Below, in pieces: positions 40,657-50,000 of a stretch of 64,000 bases of DNA (positions within the stretch are counted from its first letter, which is position 1; the number at the start of each line of letters is the position of its first letter). Source of the DNA: Brevipalpus yothersi (taxonomy: Eukaryota > Arthropoda > Arachnida > Trombidiformes > Tenuipalpidae); NCBI GenBank assembly GCA_003956705.1, contig QZCP01000007.1, positions 1 through 64,000 on the forward strand, given 5' to 3'. The position numbers were made by a program, and so were the translations under genes. Under the pieces are notes generated by a model that did not search any database, had not been told where the DNA came from, and worked only from the letters and a program-made list of their open reading frames with translations.

Positions 40657-43316
40657 AATTTTGACTCTCTGCATGATAGGTAGAAGAAGAAGATATATGA
40701 GCCAAGTAAACTTTACGACAGTGAAATGAGATTCTGGCCTTCTTCAGCTTTTATCCAGCTTCTCATTGCCCACTCGCTGATTTGGCCTGACGAATCGGGC
40801 TCGCAATAAACACACATAGAGAAAGAGAGAAGACACACATGGAGAGAGAGAGAGAGAAAGAATCTTCATGACTACTTTTCACAATGGAAAGTGGATCTGA
40901 AGATAGATGAGAGAGAGAGAGAGAGAGAAGAATTTTTACATACCAAAGTTGAATGAATATCGGATCCATAAATAGCAGTAATCTCGATGCTGTAAAAATC
41001 AATCGTCTCTCTGTCCAATGAGCTTTGTAGATAAAATTCACCAGATTTTCGGTCAATTGAAAAAGTCCGATCTTTGGCTTTACGAATAAAAAAGACACAT
41101 TTCTCACGCCACTCATTGGGGCAATTAAATTTGTACAATTTTGAGCCTTGAGGCTCGCTTTCGGCCACTTTCAGGTTCACTTCACTGCGTTCACATTGAT
41201 GATCTTTTTGATCTCGCATTCGGATTGATATTTCAACCAAACAATCCAATTGAGCACTTGGTGGAGCACGATCTTTGGCAATAAATATCAACTTGTATCC
41301 ACTTGAACACTGTTCATAGTCAAGCTCACGGGTGGACACTATCATGTAATGGCGAGTACCGGTTAGCTTGGAATTTTTTCGATTAATATCATGAATCTGA
41401 AATAGTCCATCATAATCGTTGTGTAAAACCAAATCTACCGTTCCGTTGGCACCAAAATCATTATCAACTGTTGTGAGTGTTAAATTAAATTTCTTTGATT
41501 CATCTGCTTCATAAATGAATGATGATCGCCGGTGAGAATCTCTATCAGATAATGATGAATTGGCACCACTATCATTGATTGGCTTGACGAATGATGGTAA
41601 ACGTATTAATGGTGCTTCATCATTTATATCAAGAATGGCAATTTTTAATGTTGAATATGCCCACTTTGGATTTGGTCCACCATCGCGAGCAGTTACTGTT
41701 AACTCAAAGTGGGGATGTTCTTCACGATCAATTTGTTTAGCAGTTGTGACTAGTCCGAACAGAGGATCAATGCGAAAGTGATCAGCATTTCGTCCACTCA
41801 GTGAATAATGAATATTGGCATTGATTCCTTCATCACGATCCATAGCGGAAACGGTGACCACAGATGATCCCAATGGTGCACCTTCAATCAGATTCACTTC
41901 ATACAATGATTGCTCAAATACTGGCTCATAATTGTTACCATCGCTCACTTGAATAATCAGATTAACCGTACTACTGCGTGGCGGTGCACCATAATCACGG
42001 GCAACAATGGTCAAATTGTACAGTGGAACATTTTCTCGACTCAGTGAATGATTAACTCGTATGATCATCGAATTGCCGGTCATTTCCATACGAAAATGTC
42101 CCAACTCATTGCCTCGTGTGATCTGTATACTTGTCTGACCATTGAGACCATGGTCAGGATCCTCAACCGATATGGCAGCTACCACCAGATTGATGGGAGC
42201 ATTTTCATCAACCGATACATTACCGGACAGTGATAGGGTACGAAATTTGATCACAGGATCATGATCATTACTGTCCAATTGATTGACCGTTATGTATGCT
42301 CGGCCAGTTTGTGCCGGTGTACCGTGATCATGTGCCATCACATTGAATACACACACCTTGTAGCCGGCATTGGCATTTGATGGCCGGGGACAATCGATGG
42401 CACCTTCTTGAGCGGTATATATGATACCGGTTGATGGATCAATGGTAAAATAATCGGACATTAGAGAATAGCTGATCGCTGAATTATTGCTACCCTCTTC
42501 ATCCGCATCACTTGCTCTCACTTGCAGTACTGCCAAACCTTTGCTAACACTTGCATTCAGTATCACACTGTAATCACTTTGATCAAATATTGGCGGATTA
42601 TCATTAACATCTAGTATTTGTATGTACAATGTTATGTAGGCTGAATTACCATCAGTATCGGTGGCACTTATGGTTATATTGTAGCTTGATTGTTTCTCAC
42701 GATCAAGTGAATCAGATACTTCCAGATGAAGGAAGGATGACGATTGATTGTGTTTCAATTTGAATGGTAAATTTGATGTTGAACTAGTACCACTTTTGGC
42801 GGTTGTATCGGAAATTACCAATGAATCTGTGGTCAAATTTGGAGATGATGATGGAGATGAGGAGGAAGAAGAGGAAGAGGAAGAAGGAGATGCATGATGA
42901 TGATGATATGTATTGAGAGGATCATCATCATGTGAATGACTAATGTAATCAACAATTGAGGTGAGATTTAAATTGTTAATAATGGTACTCTCTGAAAATG
43001 GATGATCGGATCGATGGTGATGTTGTTGTTGTGGTTGTTGATTGTTAAAATGATGATGATCATCATCATTGGTATTAAATGATGACCAAGAGTCACTTGA
43101 GATCGGTGAAGTTGATACAATTTCATAATGTAATGAATTTTTATCATCATCTATGGCAGTTTCGAGAATTAATTTAGTACCTATTTGAGCTGATTCACTG
43201 ATTGAAAAATTACGATTCATGTATGATGGCCAGTATGGTGGATGTGGAACAACATACGATATCGAAAAACCAAATAATATCACCAAAAAGGTGATAATAT
43301 GTGATAAATTGATCAT
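11690..43316 (-). CDS. Large protocadherin-like cadherin (nine cadherin repeats, one membrane helix)
   Basis: Six exons, 40944-43316, 30578-30808, 25775-25954, 12646-13584, 12287-12444 and 11690-12203, join without a frame break into about 1,464 residues. Residues 1-22 are a signal peptide. Nine extracellular cadherin repeats follow. Most carry calcium-binding ends: DVNDNPP near 236, DINDEAP near 563, DRNDNAP and DINDNPP spanning exons 2-3, and LNDNRPIF in exon 4. The fifth and sixth repeats are degenerate. Repeat 1 is interrupted by His-, Gln- and Ser-rich sequence (about 80-190). A membrane helix lies at about 1164-1189 and a 275-residue Pro/Ser-rich tail lacks an obvious catenin site. Such proteins act in calcium-dependent homophilic adhesion at cell contacts. 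Exon junctions fall inside repeats yet restore intact motifs (GKLYLK|KPLDRE; RGSV|VGKIQATDPD), which supports completeness. I cannot assign an orthologue. The non-classical form (no laminin G or EGF) points to a protocadherin or an insect Cad74A/87A/89D-like protein. Confidence 0.9.
12287..12444 (-). CDS. Cadherin exon 5: proline-rich cytoplasmic segment, tandem NAGNAG acceptor
   Basis: The acceptor reads CTTCAGCAG, so the exon can start at 12444 or 12441 and gain or lose one Gln. It encodes a polyproline stretch (PSIPPPPPPL). Donor GTAAGT follows at 12286-12281, phase 2. Confidence 0.85.
12646..13584 (-). CDS. Cadherin exon 4 (313 codons): repeats 8-9, membrane helix, tail start
   Basis: Opens with VGKIQATDPDSS, ends repeat 8 at LNDNRPIF and repeat 9 at RDANDAE. 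It encodes the membrane helix beginning ISIGVILVALFF, then a basic stop-transfer run HKHKFKH. Donor GTGAGA at 12645-12640. Confidence 0.93.
14308..14373. repeat. (GA)n microsatellite
   Basis: About 33 GA dinucleotides in cadherin intron 3. Confidence 0.95.
15628..16211. repeat. (GA)n tract interrupted by a 434-base assembly gap
   Basis: GA repeats run from 15628 into N's at 15722-16155 and continue to 16211. The gap evidently marks a GA tract too long for the assembly; its true length is unknown. Confidence 0.95.
15722..16155. other. Assembly gap (434 N)
   Basis: Run of N. Both borders are GA repeat. Confidence 0.99.
19034..19090. repeat. (GA)n microsatellite
   Basis: About 28 GA dinucleotides in cadherin intron 3. 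Confidence 0.95.
21400..21467. repeat. (CT)n microsatellite
   Basis: About 34 CT dinucleotides in cadherin intron 3; a shorter (CT)n lies at 21300-21329. Confidence 0.95.
22867..22936. repeat. (CT)n microsatellite
   Basis: About 34 CT dinucleotides. It faces an oppositely oriented (GA)n at 23227-23281, 290 bp away, so the two can pair as an inverted repeat. Confidence 0.95.
23227..23281. repeat. (GA)n microsatellite
   Basis: About 28 GA dinucleotides, inverted relative to the CT tracts on either side. Confidence 0.95.
23441..23506. repeat. (CT)25(GA)8 palindromic microsatellite
   Basis: Fifty bases of CT switch without spacer into sixteen bases of GA, giving a perfect 16-base-arm palindrome at the switch point near 23490. 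Confidence 0.95.
24810..24866. repeat. (CT)n microsatellite
   Basis: About 28 CT dinucleotides in cadherin intron 3. Confidence 0.95.
25775..25954 (-). CDS. Cadherin exon 3 (60 codons), repeats 7-8
   Basis: Encodes KPLDRENQTEY, then VTITDINDNPPTF at the end of repeat 7, then the start of repeat 8. Donor GTAAGT at 25774-25769, phase 0 at both ends. Confidence 0.92.
27762..27828. repeat. (GA)n microsatellite
   Basis: About 33 GA dinucleotides in cadherin intron 2, followed by a short (GATA)n. Confidence 0.95.
29158..29231. repeat. (GA)n microsatellite
   Basis: About 36 GA dinucleotides in cadherin intron 2. Confidence 0.95.
30578..30808 (-). CDS. Cadherin exon 2 (77 codons), end of repeat 6 and start of repeat 7; GC donor
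   Basis: The acceptor is TATCCTGTAG. The exon opens with VNIQVLDRNDNAP, completing repeat 6. Its 3' end is AAG followed by GCAAGT, a strong GC-type donor. Phase 0 joining to exon 3 gives the classic LYLKKPLDRE cadherin motif. Confidence 0.9.
32376..32442. repeat. (GA)n microsatellite
   Basis: About 33 GA dinucleotides in cadherin intron 1. Confidence 0.95.
37855..37914. repeat. (CT)n microsatellite
   Basis: About 30 CT dinucleotides in cadherin intron 1. Confidence 0.95.
40944..43316 (-). CDS. Cadherin exon 1: signal peptide and repeats 1 to most of 6 (791 codons)
   Basis: Starts at ATG 43316, whose first 22 residues are a hydrophobic signal sequence, and ends at donor GTATGT (40943-40938) in phase 0. 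The reading beyond the donor runs into a GA tract and is intronic. Confidence 0.93.
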
Positions 43317-43812
43317 ATTTTCAATTCACAAAATACCGAAAGTACCGAAAAAAAAGAAAACTTTTCTTTTCGGTTTCGGTTGCCGAAAAACTTTTAGCAA
43401 ATAAAATACGGTCCAATAGTGTATCCAAAATTTTCACCTTTTGCGCCTCACATCAATACGAGTAACATCACACTGATCAACACGATTATGATCACAATTA
43501 AGTGCACCCAAAAAGTTCATTTAGGCACATAGTTTTTCAAAGTTTCAACAGTAGCAACAGAAGCAACAAGCATCAGTAGCCAGTTTGGTTTGGCTAGTAG
43601 CAAGTTTCTGGTGTTGAGAGAAGAGGAAGAGAAGATGATGAGATCGGAATGTTGCTAACAAAACATAACCAAACTTACAGAATGTTTGATCTCTCAGTGG
43701 TTGTAGTTGCTGGTTCCTTTAAGTGTTTGATGTGATCACATGGACATACACACACATACACACTTGAGTCACTTAAATGAGAGTAAAATAAACGAGAACA
43801 TAGTTCAACTAT
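43317..43812. other. 5' flank of the cadherin gene
   Basis: No gene seen. AT-rich, presumably the promoter and 5' UTR of the cadherin on the minus strand. Confidence 0.5.
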
Positions 43813-44056
43813 GACCAATAATAATCAGAGGTAAAATAATGAGCGAACGTTGTTTGAGTCATGATTTTATTTCATGTGTTCATCAGTATGTATGTATACT
43901 GAACTTATTGCAACCAGAATGCTAACTGAAGAAGTTTAGTTACTGGGAACAAGTTGAAAGAGAGAGAAAAAAACTTGATTCAGAACTTTTGGGCAAAACT
44001 TTCAAGCTAGCTTGAAACTTCAAGATTCAAGCGAATCCTGGCGGCAGCCGAAAAAG
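43813..44056. repeat. Duplicated copy of the RpL11 3' flank
   Basis: Aligns along its length with 52630-52854, the sequence just downstream of RpL11. Shared words include CCAATAATAATCAGAGGTAA, TTGCAACCAGAAT, AACTTGATTCAGAACTT and AGGCGAATCC-like ends, with a few indels. Same orientation as the other copy. Confidence 0.8.
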
Positions 44057-44205
44057 TGGCCTCAGCAAAATTTTTTCCTCAGCTCTTGTGAGCTTAGGGT
44101 CGGATGTTGGATGATGGAATCCCCAAAAAATTGTGACTGAGATTGCACATGGTATGGTCTGTTGTGCTTCAATCCTTTGGGGCGTATGTACATGTTTTGT
44201 TTGGC

Positions 44206-44281
<76 letters not shown>

Positions 44282-45409
44282 GAGCTCGACATCATCAAAA
44301 AGAAGATTAACTTCGGATCACTTCAAATGTATAAGATCAGCCTCTGAATAAGGTTATGGTTATATTTTTGATTAGTTGATTCTTAGAATGTGAGCATTGG
44401 TCTAAAAGAACAACCCCTTTTAATCTTGAATTCCTCGATTTTTGGAGGTTTTGGTTCTCGAATAAATCAAAGAAGGGATAAATATGCTAGAGGAGCGGAC
44501 TTTCACAAAGAATCGAAGCCATTTTTTTGTAAGCTACTCTGGCTATGGAAGCAGAGTTTCAAGGCTATTTTTGCTCTTAATCCGATATCTGGTCTCTGCT
44601 GGATGGTGTATGGTTGTCACTGGAAGAGTTGATCCAGAGTCGATTTTTGCAATTTGATTTTCTCGGAATTAGAGTCATTATTCATCGAATTTTTGCTCTC
44701 TGCAAAACTTTTTTCGAAAAACTTTTGAAAAGTTTTTAACGCTTAGAATAGTGGTGACACCTGAGAAGTATGGATACAGAATTTGTCACACAGATTCGAA
44801 TAATTCGAACGATTCATGGTATCTCATCTATTCCGGTTCCATCAAGGTTGATTCATCTAATTTAATCACGATAAAATTCATTCATTTAGGATTCATCCGG
44901 ATCGATAGTTATAATCTTTCCATGAAAAACAAATGAAATCTCGAAAATATCAAGTTTTTTCTACTGGATTTAATGAGTTTATTGAAAAAAAGATAGCAGC
45001 CACGTTCTGTTGCTCACCAGATGCTTCCCAAATTCTTCATGAATGGTGATCAAACTCATATGATTTCGAATCTTGCGACTCTAGATCTGTCTGAATTTAT
45101 ATGAGTGGCCTCACTTTCCAGTAGAATATATCGATTGGGTCTGCACTCATGAGAAAAGTGTTAAAGCAGACTGTATGCCTAGATGAGCGAATGATTAAGT
45201 GTTCAGTCCGATAATAGAAAAGGAATTAAACAGCAACAAATGAAGTATTTGGCAATTGATACTCTTGAAAGACAAGAGTCAAGATTATCAGGATTGAAGA
45301 CGTTTTAAGGGTCTGCAAGAAAGCTTCAGAGCAGTTTGAAGTTAACCCAATCAGCCCATCTGTTGTGCTGAATCAGTGTTGATCAGCTGGGTGATATCAT
45401 GCTCGACAA
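44057..45409. other. Unassigned spacer inside the broken RpL11 duplicate
   Basis: Occupies the place where exon 3 and most of exon 2 of the RpL11 copy should be. I see no RpL11 similarity here. It holds a (GA)n tract at 44209-44284 and plus-strand open frames of 61-80 codons (44390-44632, 44751-44936) with no recognisable family. Confidence 0.5.
44209..44284. repeat. (GA)n microsatellite
   Basis: About 37 GA dinucleotides, with two GAAA interruptions, inside the interval that separates the two parts of the duplicated RpL11 locus. Confidence 0.95.
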
Positions 45410-45743
45410 GACACAATTTACCAATGTTGATTGCTCTCATAACATTGTTCTCTTGCTTCTTCTTCACCGGCACCATCGGTGTGGTTGGCTTTGCACGCGA
45501 GATTTTTCTCGCTTCTGGATGAATTTCTTTGACTACGAAAGGAGTAAACAAAAAACAAATTAAACATATAGCTCCGATAAGTACTGTCAAAGATCATGAT
45601 TAAATTTGAAATCAAAGCAGGTTGCAAGAAGCATTTAATATAAGCCTCTGACTTGAGCCGGTATTCAATAATAAATTCACAATATCGGCCTCAAAGCAGG
45701 GCTATCAAACCACAACAAACCAATATACACCTACCTTGGTCAT
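45410..45743 (-). pseudogene. RpL11 pseudogene: RpL11 truncated, frameshifted duplicate
   Basis: An unprocessed partial copy of the RpL11 gene at 52970-53875. The tiny first exon is kept as ATG ACC AAG (45743) with the same GTAGGTGTATATTGG donor and intron. The start of exon 2 is recognisable (SKKFIQKR) but one base is missing near 45490, which shifts the frame. Similarity resumes out of frame (PTTPMVPVKKK, NNVMRAINI, KLCL) and stops abruptly near 45410. The core of the ribosomal protein and exon 3 are absent. Upstream similarity to the RpL11 5' flank continues to about 45895, so a whole genomic segment was duplicated and this is not a retrocopy. Confidence 0.88.
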
Positions 45744-45895
45744 TATTTATGCTAACGGTATCCACTAATTACCAAGAAAAACAATCCACAATCAAATCAC
45801 AAAACAAAGTGATGAAATCCAATGTTGTTGCTTCAACAACTTCTCCAACTTCCGGATCTGGATACGAGCTCATCCGATAAGCAGCGCCGCGAAAA
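45744..45895. repeat. Duplicated RpL11 5' flank, copy 1
   Basis: Matches 53876-54030 closely, e.g. ACGGTATCCACTAATTA and AATCCAATGTTGTTGCTTCA, with small indels. Confidence 0.85.
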
Positions 45896-46545
45896 GTTTT
45901 TATTGAACTTTTGATGGAAATTTTTTTCAAAACGTTTCGATGAAACGTATATGAAATACTGGAGTATTTATGCATATTATTTCATAATCAATTGAATTTG
46001 AAAGTCGCATATTTTAAGGAGAGAGAGAGAGTTTGTGGATGTGAGTGAATAATTGCTATCAATTGTTGGTGAACTGGATTCTGGTGGAAAAATGCCTTGA
46101 CCGATTATTTTAAACTAACAGATGAAAAGTTTTCGTTGAAATTGAAAGTGAAATCAACTTATCCTGTTAAACTTGAAATCAGACCATTCAAATGAGGATA
46201 TTTGGACTAGAGCTTGACCGCATCTTGTTGGAAGAATATGGAGATTGGTGATACATATTCCTTGGTACGTTTTAAAAATATTCCACTATTTTTTTGCGAT
46301 TTCATCAAAATTTGATTCAAGCGATAATGGAATATTGTTACACTGAGAAACTTATCAAATCTTGAGCTTTTCTTAGGGAAGGGGAAAGAAGCTTTACTAT
46401 TGGGATAGATCTAGTCAATGAACTTGTGGTACCTTTGGATGAACTCCATTCTGATCCTCATTCGTTTGATATGACAATATTTTTATTTGATTGTTGACCA
46501 TGTTTCCAATTGATGAATCGAGATTTCCATTCGAATATTGATATA
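45896..46545. other. Intergenic, 3' of the secreted-protein array
   Basis: No gene recognised. A short (GA)n lies near 46020. Confidence 0.45.
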
Positions 46546-47190
46546 TCATGATTGAGTTTTTTCGAAGATTTCATAATAACACCGCTTCAATAATAATAAA
46601 AACAGATAAAATAGACGATTCAAACATCATCAATCTCTCGACTCACGATTATTTTTTTGTTATCCACCAATTTTTTAGCAAATTTTCGATAGCAATCCCT
46701 CTGCGAATTTCAAAACTGATGCTAGAAATCTCAATTCTCATAAATACATCTCAAATTAATAACCAACCCATTTTTTATAGACTTCATTATTTTTTCCACA
46801 ATTTTTGTCATCGCTGCTAGGAAAAACAAACATGACAGAATCTTTTAGCGATTAAAAGGAAAAAAACTTACGCTCCTTTCTCAGATCCCATGATGAATTT
46901 AAGCTTTGGACATTCTTTGGTCTTCTTTTCCTGGGAATTAAAATATTTCTACCCAGCGTTGGAAAAAAATTCGAATGAATCGGTTTTAATCAGCGAATTA
47001 TCAATAATGGACTCACCTCGAGACATTTTTCGCTCTCCACTAAAAATTTGATCGATAATAATCTCTCTTTTTTTGATAAGCTACAAAATTCCACCTCACT
47101 AGATAGAAAAGGAATCCTTTCATAATCTTGTTTGCATTTTACTAGTGAAGCGCACGAAAGAAGCATTAGAACAATATTATTTCTTCTCAT
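46546..47190 (-). CDS. Six-cysteine small secreted protein A (novel family, array member 1)
   Basis: Five exons, 47017-47190, 46872-46930, 46768-46813, 46647-46700 and 46546-46584, join in phase to 123 residues. The N-terminus is a signal peptide (MRRNNIVLMLLSCASLVKC). Six cysteines follow with spacings 19, 8, 17, 12 and 16. Exon lengths of 46 and 54 nt for exons 3 and 4 and intron phases 0, 2, 0, 0 are the same as in the three genes upstream, which shows common descent although sequence identity is low. Exon 3 has a CTAGCAG tandem acceptor; using the first AG adds one Ser. This is the most divergent member, with the C2-C3 loop shortened by about seven residues. An in-frame ATG 63 nt upstream exists, but the signal peptide favours 47190. 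Function unknown. A secreted, disulphide-bonded, helical protein is inferred. Confidence 0.75.
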
Positions 47191-47819
47191 CTTATAGACC
47201 AAATCGCTATTTTCTTTATCTACTCTGGATGAATATTTAAAAAATTTCTTCATTTAAAATGGTGAAAAACTCTTAATGACAAGCAATCTCTCCTTCTCAG
47301 ATGTTTCAAGTATAATATTTCTTGAATTCAGTTCTAGTAGTTGGAGATCATGCAATCTTCACTCGGTAGAGATCTTCAAAATTGCTGAAAACATACAGTG
47401 TAAGTAGCTTGATGTTATCATAGCTGGATTTATCTATTGAAAGTTCATTGATTTTCTTACTTGGATTTTTTCACCATTACTTAATCTCATTCTTCCTCAA
47501 TATTCATCTTCTAAGGTTAGCCTACTAATACAGCGATGTAGCGTTCGGAAAAAATTTATTCGGTGAATATTTCTCATTTTATTTCATCTATTCCGGAATA
47601 TTTTTTCAAGCTATTGTATGAACATAACCTTCCAAGAAAGTGACAATTTTCATGTCCTTCATTGCTATCTCAATTTGAGAGATGATTTGAACTTAGTAAA
47701 ATCATGTTTATCATAATGCACATTCTCATCTAGCAGTCAGGGTTATCAATATTTCAAAAATTTCTAAAATAAAGTAGATCGCAATTAGTGATAATATGAA
47801 CCCTTTTACACTGTAGACA
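47191..47819. other. Intergenic: 5' flank of gene A and decayed body of the dead paralogue
   Basis: I looked for the remaining exons of the dead paralogue (exon 2 donor context CTTACGC on the plus strand) and saw none. No other gene. Confidence 0.45.
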
Positions 47820-47915
47820 CTATTTTCCGGCTTTGATAATCGGATCAAGTATTTCTTGTCCACCAAGCCCACACACGTTTGAATCATACCAGTTACACTC
47901 TGTAAAAAGAAATGG
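47820..47915 (-). pseudogene. Dead first exon of a six-cysteine family paralogue
   Basis: In one minus-strand frame this reads ECNWYDSNVCGLGGQEILDP and then IIKAGK followed by a TAG stop (47822-47820). It lines up with exon 1 of gene D (CEGYDPNVCRRDGRDKIDM...). The stop falls just before the second cysteine. No in-frame ATG or signal peptide precedes it, and the later exons were not found. It is therefore a decayed fifth copy. Its orientation and place between genes A and B fit the tandem array. Confidence 0.65.
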
Positions 47916-48522
47916 TTGCAAAAAACTGGGATCATGATCATGATCATGTCCTTTATCGTTTTTTCAATCATGTATCAATCATGGGGAAAATCCGGAGAAT
48001 CACGAAAAAATCTGGAAAATTTATCTCTCTCCTGAAGTATTTTTTACCACCAATAGCAAATATTATCTTGGATGTTTTTGTATACTGTTCCATAGGGCTT
48101 ATTGTTCATGCTTCCAAATTCATCGATTATAATTTTTGTTTAAATGGTTATCACTCGAAAGATTATGGGCTAGAGAATCATCTAAGGGGCAGATATAATT
48201 GCAAAATTCCCACTTTCCTAGGTGTCATGCATTGTTTTCTAAGCTACAATCAAGACTTAATAACTCTCACTAATTATGAATCTTGGCCAAGTCTCTCTCA
48301 AACCATAGCTGATAACATGGAAATGGAGCATTTCGAGAAGTTATGCTGAATGTTTTTCATTTTACTTGGTTAATTCCAGCAGCCCTCGAATTACAAGGAG
48401 AAACAAAAGCGAACTCATCGTTACAACGAAACTTGAACGTCCCGTTGAATTGAAATTTGCAATAATGATCATGAAGGTCCCTGCTTTCCATGAGTCCAGC
48501 TTCACCCGGCTTGATAAACAAA
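47916..48522. other. 5' flank of the dead paralogue and 3' flank of gene B
   Basis: Contains a block (about 48045-48140) resembling the 5' flanks of genes B and D. A 145-codon plus-strand open frame overlaps it but has no support. Confidence 0.45.
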
Positions 48523-49223
48523 TTAACCAGCCTTTGTAATATGTTTGGATCTAAAAGCATTTGCCACAGTCATTTCCATGGTGATGTTTTCGAAACATTG
48601 CTTCAAAAAATAGAAAAATTGATTTTAGAGTATATCAATATATTGAAATTTTCATTTCATGTGCATTCTCACCATGAATTTTTTGTTACGCTGTGCAGCC
48701 CCACCGATTCCGCGATATTTTTCGAAACATGGTTCCTGAAAAATTCAACCAAGACCATTGAAAAAATTAACAATTTCACAGGGTCCAAAATCTTTCAGAT
48801 TGATAGCATACCTTTTCCTTGAGAATTTGTGAATTTTTCTTACAATTTTCTTTGTTTCTAATTTGAATAAATTGATCATATCAAATTTTCTCAGTGAATA
48901 TCCAAACTTACGCCTCTTGTCCGGGCTCTCCAACAAAATTTGGTGAACACTTTTTAGCTGCTCCTTCTTCTCCTGTGTCTTTCAAATGTTTCTAACAAAG
49001 AATCAAATTATAAATGTTGCATTCAAAAATTAAAAGATATATGGATCATAATATGTGATAATATTTCAGCCCTCACCAGACAATCATGTTTGATATTCTT
49101 AAATATCTCGATCAACAATTGTCCATCTGACTTACACACATCATTACTACCAAAATCCTCTTCTTGACTCTTTATGAGTGGACACATCAGCAGAAACATC
49201 GAAATTAGAATCGAAATTCCCAT
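48523..49223 (-). CDS. Six-cysteine small secreted protein B (array member 2)
   Basis: Five exons, 49077-49223, 48912-48991, 48812-48857, 48673-48735 and 48523-48600, encode 137 residues. The signal peptide is MGISILISMFLLMCPLIKSQ. The mature protein has six cysteines spaced 17, 15, 16, 12 and 19. Exon 2 encodes KHLKDTGEEGAAKKC and NFVGEPGQEA, nearly the same as in genes C and D; exon 3 gives NKENCKKNSQILKEK. Exon 4 is 63 nt, three codons longer than in the paralogues. All introns are GT-AG and 54-85 bp. A different frame of exon 5 stays open to 48357 but breaks the family alignment. Function unknown. Confidence 0.82.
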
Positions 49224-50000
49224 TCTTGAAATTTTTTGGATAATTCTTTCCGTTGAGAAAAATAAGTTCAGAAAATCAGAGAATAAGGGAAGAAATTTTC
49301 TTTCTCTGGAAAATTTTCACTGCCGATAGCAAATATTCACCCAGATGTTTCTTAGTATTAATTGCTTTTACTTTCCAATTTATTGATTGTATTTTTGTTG
49401 ACGTGGTTGAATACCTCACTTGCTACCAATAGTCAGCTTTATATACACTTCTCAATACTTCATGTCATTCCTAGCGATCTTTCGATAATCGTTACCCGAT
49501 ACTAGTTCGATAATATTTCGAACTCAAAATAGCATCTATATTGTTGCTGTCCTCTTGCAATTTCGGATGTTATAATAGATGAAATTAAATTGCCTTTTGG
49601 CAAAAAATGCATCAAAATCAAAAAAGTACACTTTATGAGAATAGAAATATTAAAAACAGAAAAGAATAAGAGACTGAACGAAAAAATATCTGTATACACA
49701 TGTATAAGGCTAATTGAAATCAAATGTGATTACTGGAGAATTGAGGTTAGTTTTGATTGGAATGGATAATACAGCTGCATATCTAACACGCTGGAAACCT
49801 TTTCTACTATTAAGATAGGTCGTTCAAAACAAATGAAACAGGATTAAAAGCTAGCCATCAATAAATATTCTTCAACCAAAAGCCAATCTGCTTTTTTTAG
49901 CAAATATCGAAACGTTCCATTATAGAATGCGACTTGGATAGTCTCTTGAATCGAGAGAACCTTTGTGGGAAAAATTATGTTTAATACAATCCAGAATCCA
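49224..50000. other. 5' flank of gene B and 3' flank of gene C
   Basis: Carries the shared upstream block at about 49315-49400. No further gene seen. Confidence 0.45.
49438..49446 (-). promoter_or_regulatory. Possible TATA box of gene B
   Basis: TATATAAAG on the minus strand, about 215 bases upstream of the gene B start codon, next to the upstream block shared by array genes. Confidence 0.3.

Larger units (their letters stand above)
30809..40943 (-). other. Cadherin intron 1 (10.1 kb), microsatellite-rich, no genes seen
   Basis: Bounded by GTATGT and CCTGTAG. It contains long GA/CT tracts at 32376-32442, 36331-36372, 37855-37914, 38523-38566, 40491-40535 and 40623-40652, plus (AGA)n near 33860 and 36726, (GGAT)n at 35709-35723 and (AAGT)n at 38098-38115. 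Open frames inside are low-complexity or motif-free on both strands. Confidence 0.8.

Noticed and set aside
47912..48349. 145-codon plus-strand open frame in the secreted-protein array
   Set aside because: It overlaps the dead paralogue exon and the upstream block shared with other array genes, has no family motif, and the shared block does not keep the frame open in the other copies.
48357..48560. 67-codon minus-strand frame with cysteines after gene B
   Set aside because: It is an alternative frame overlapping the last exon of gene B. The in-phase join that matches genes C and D ends at 48523.
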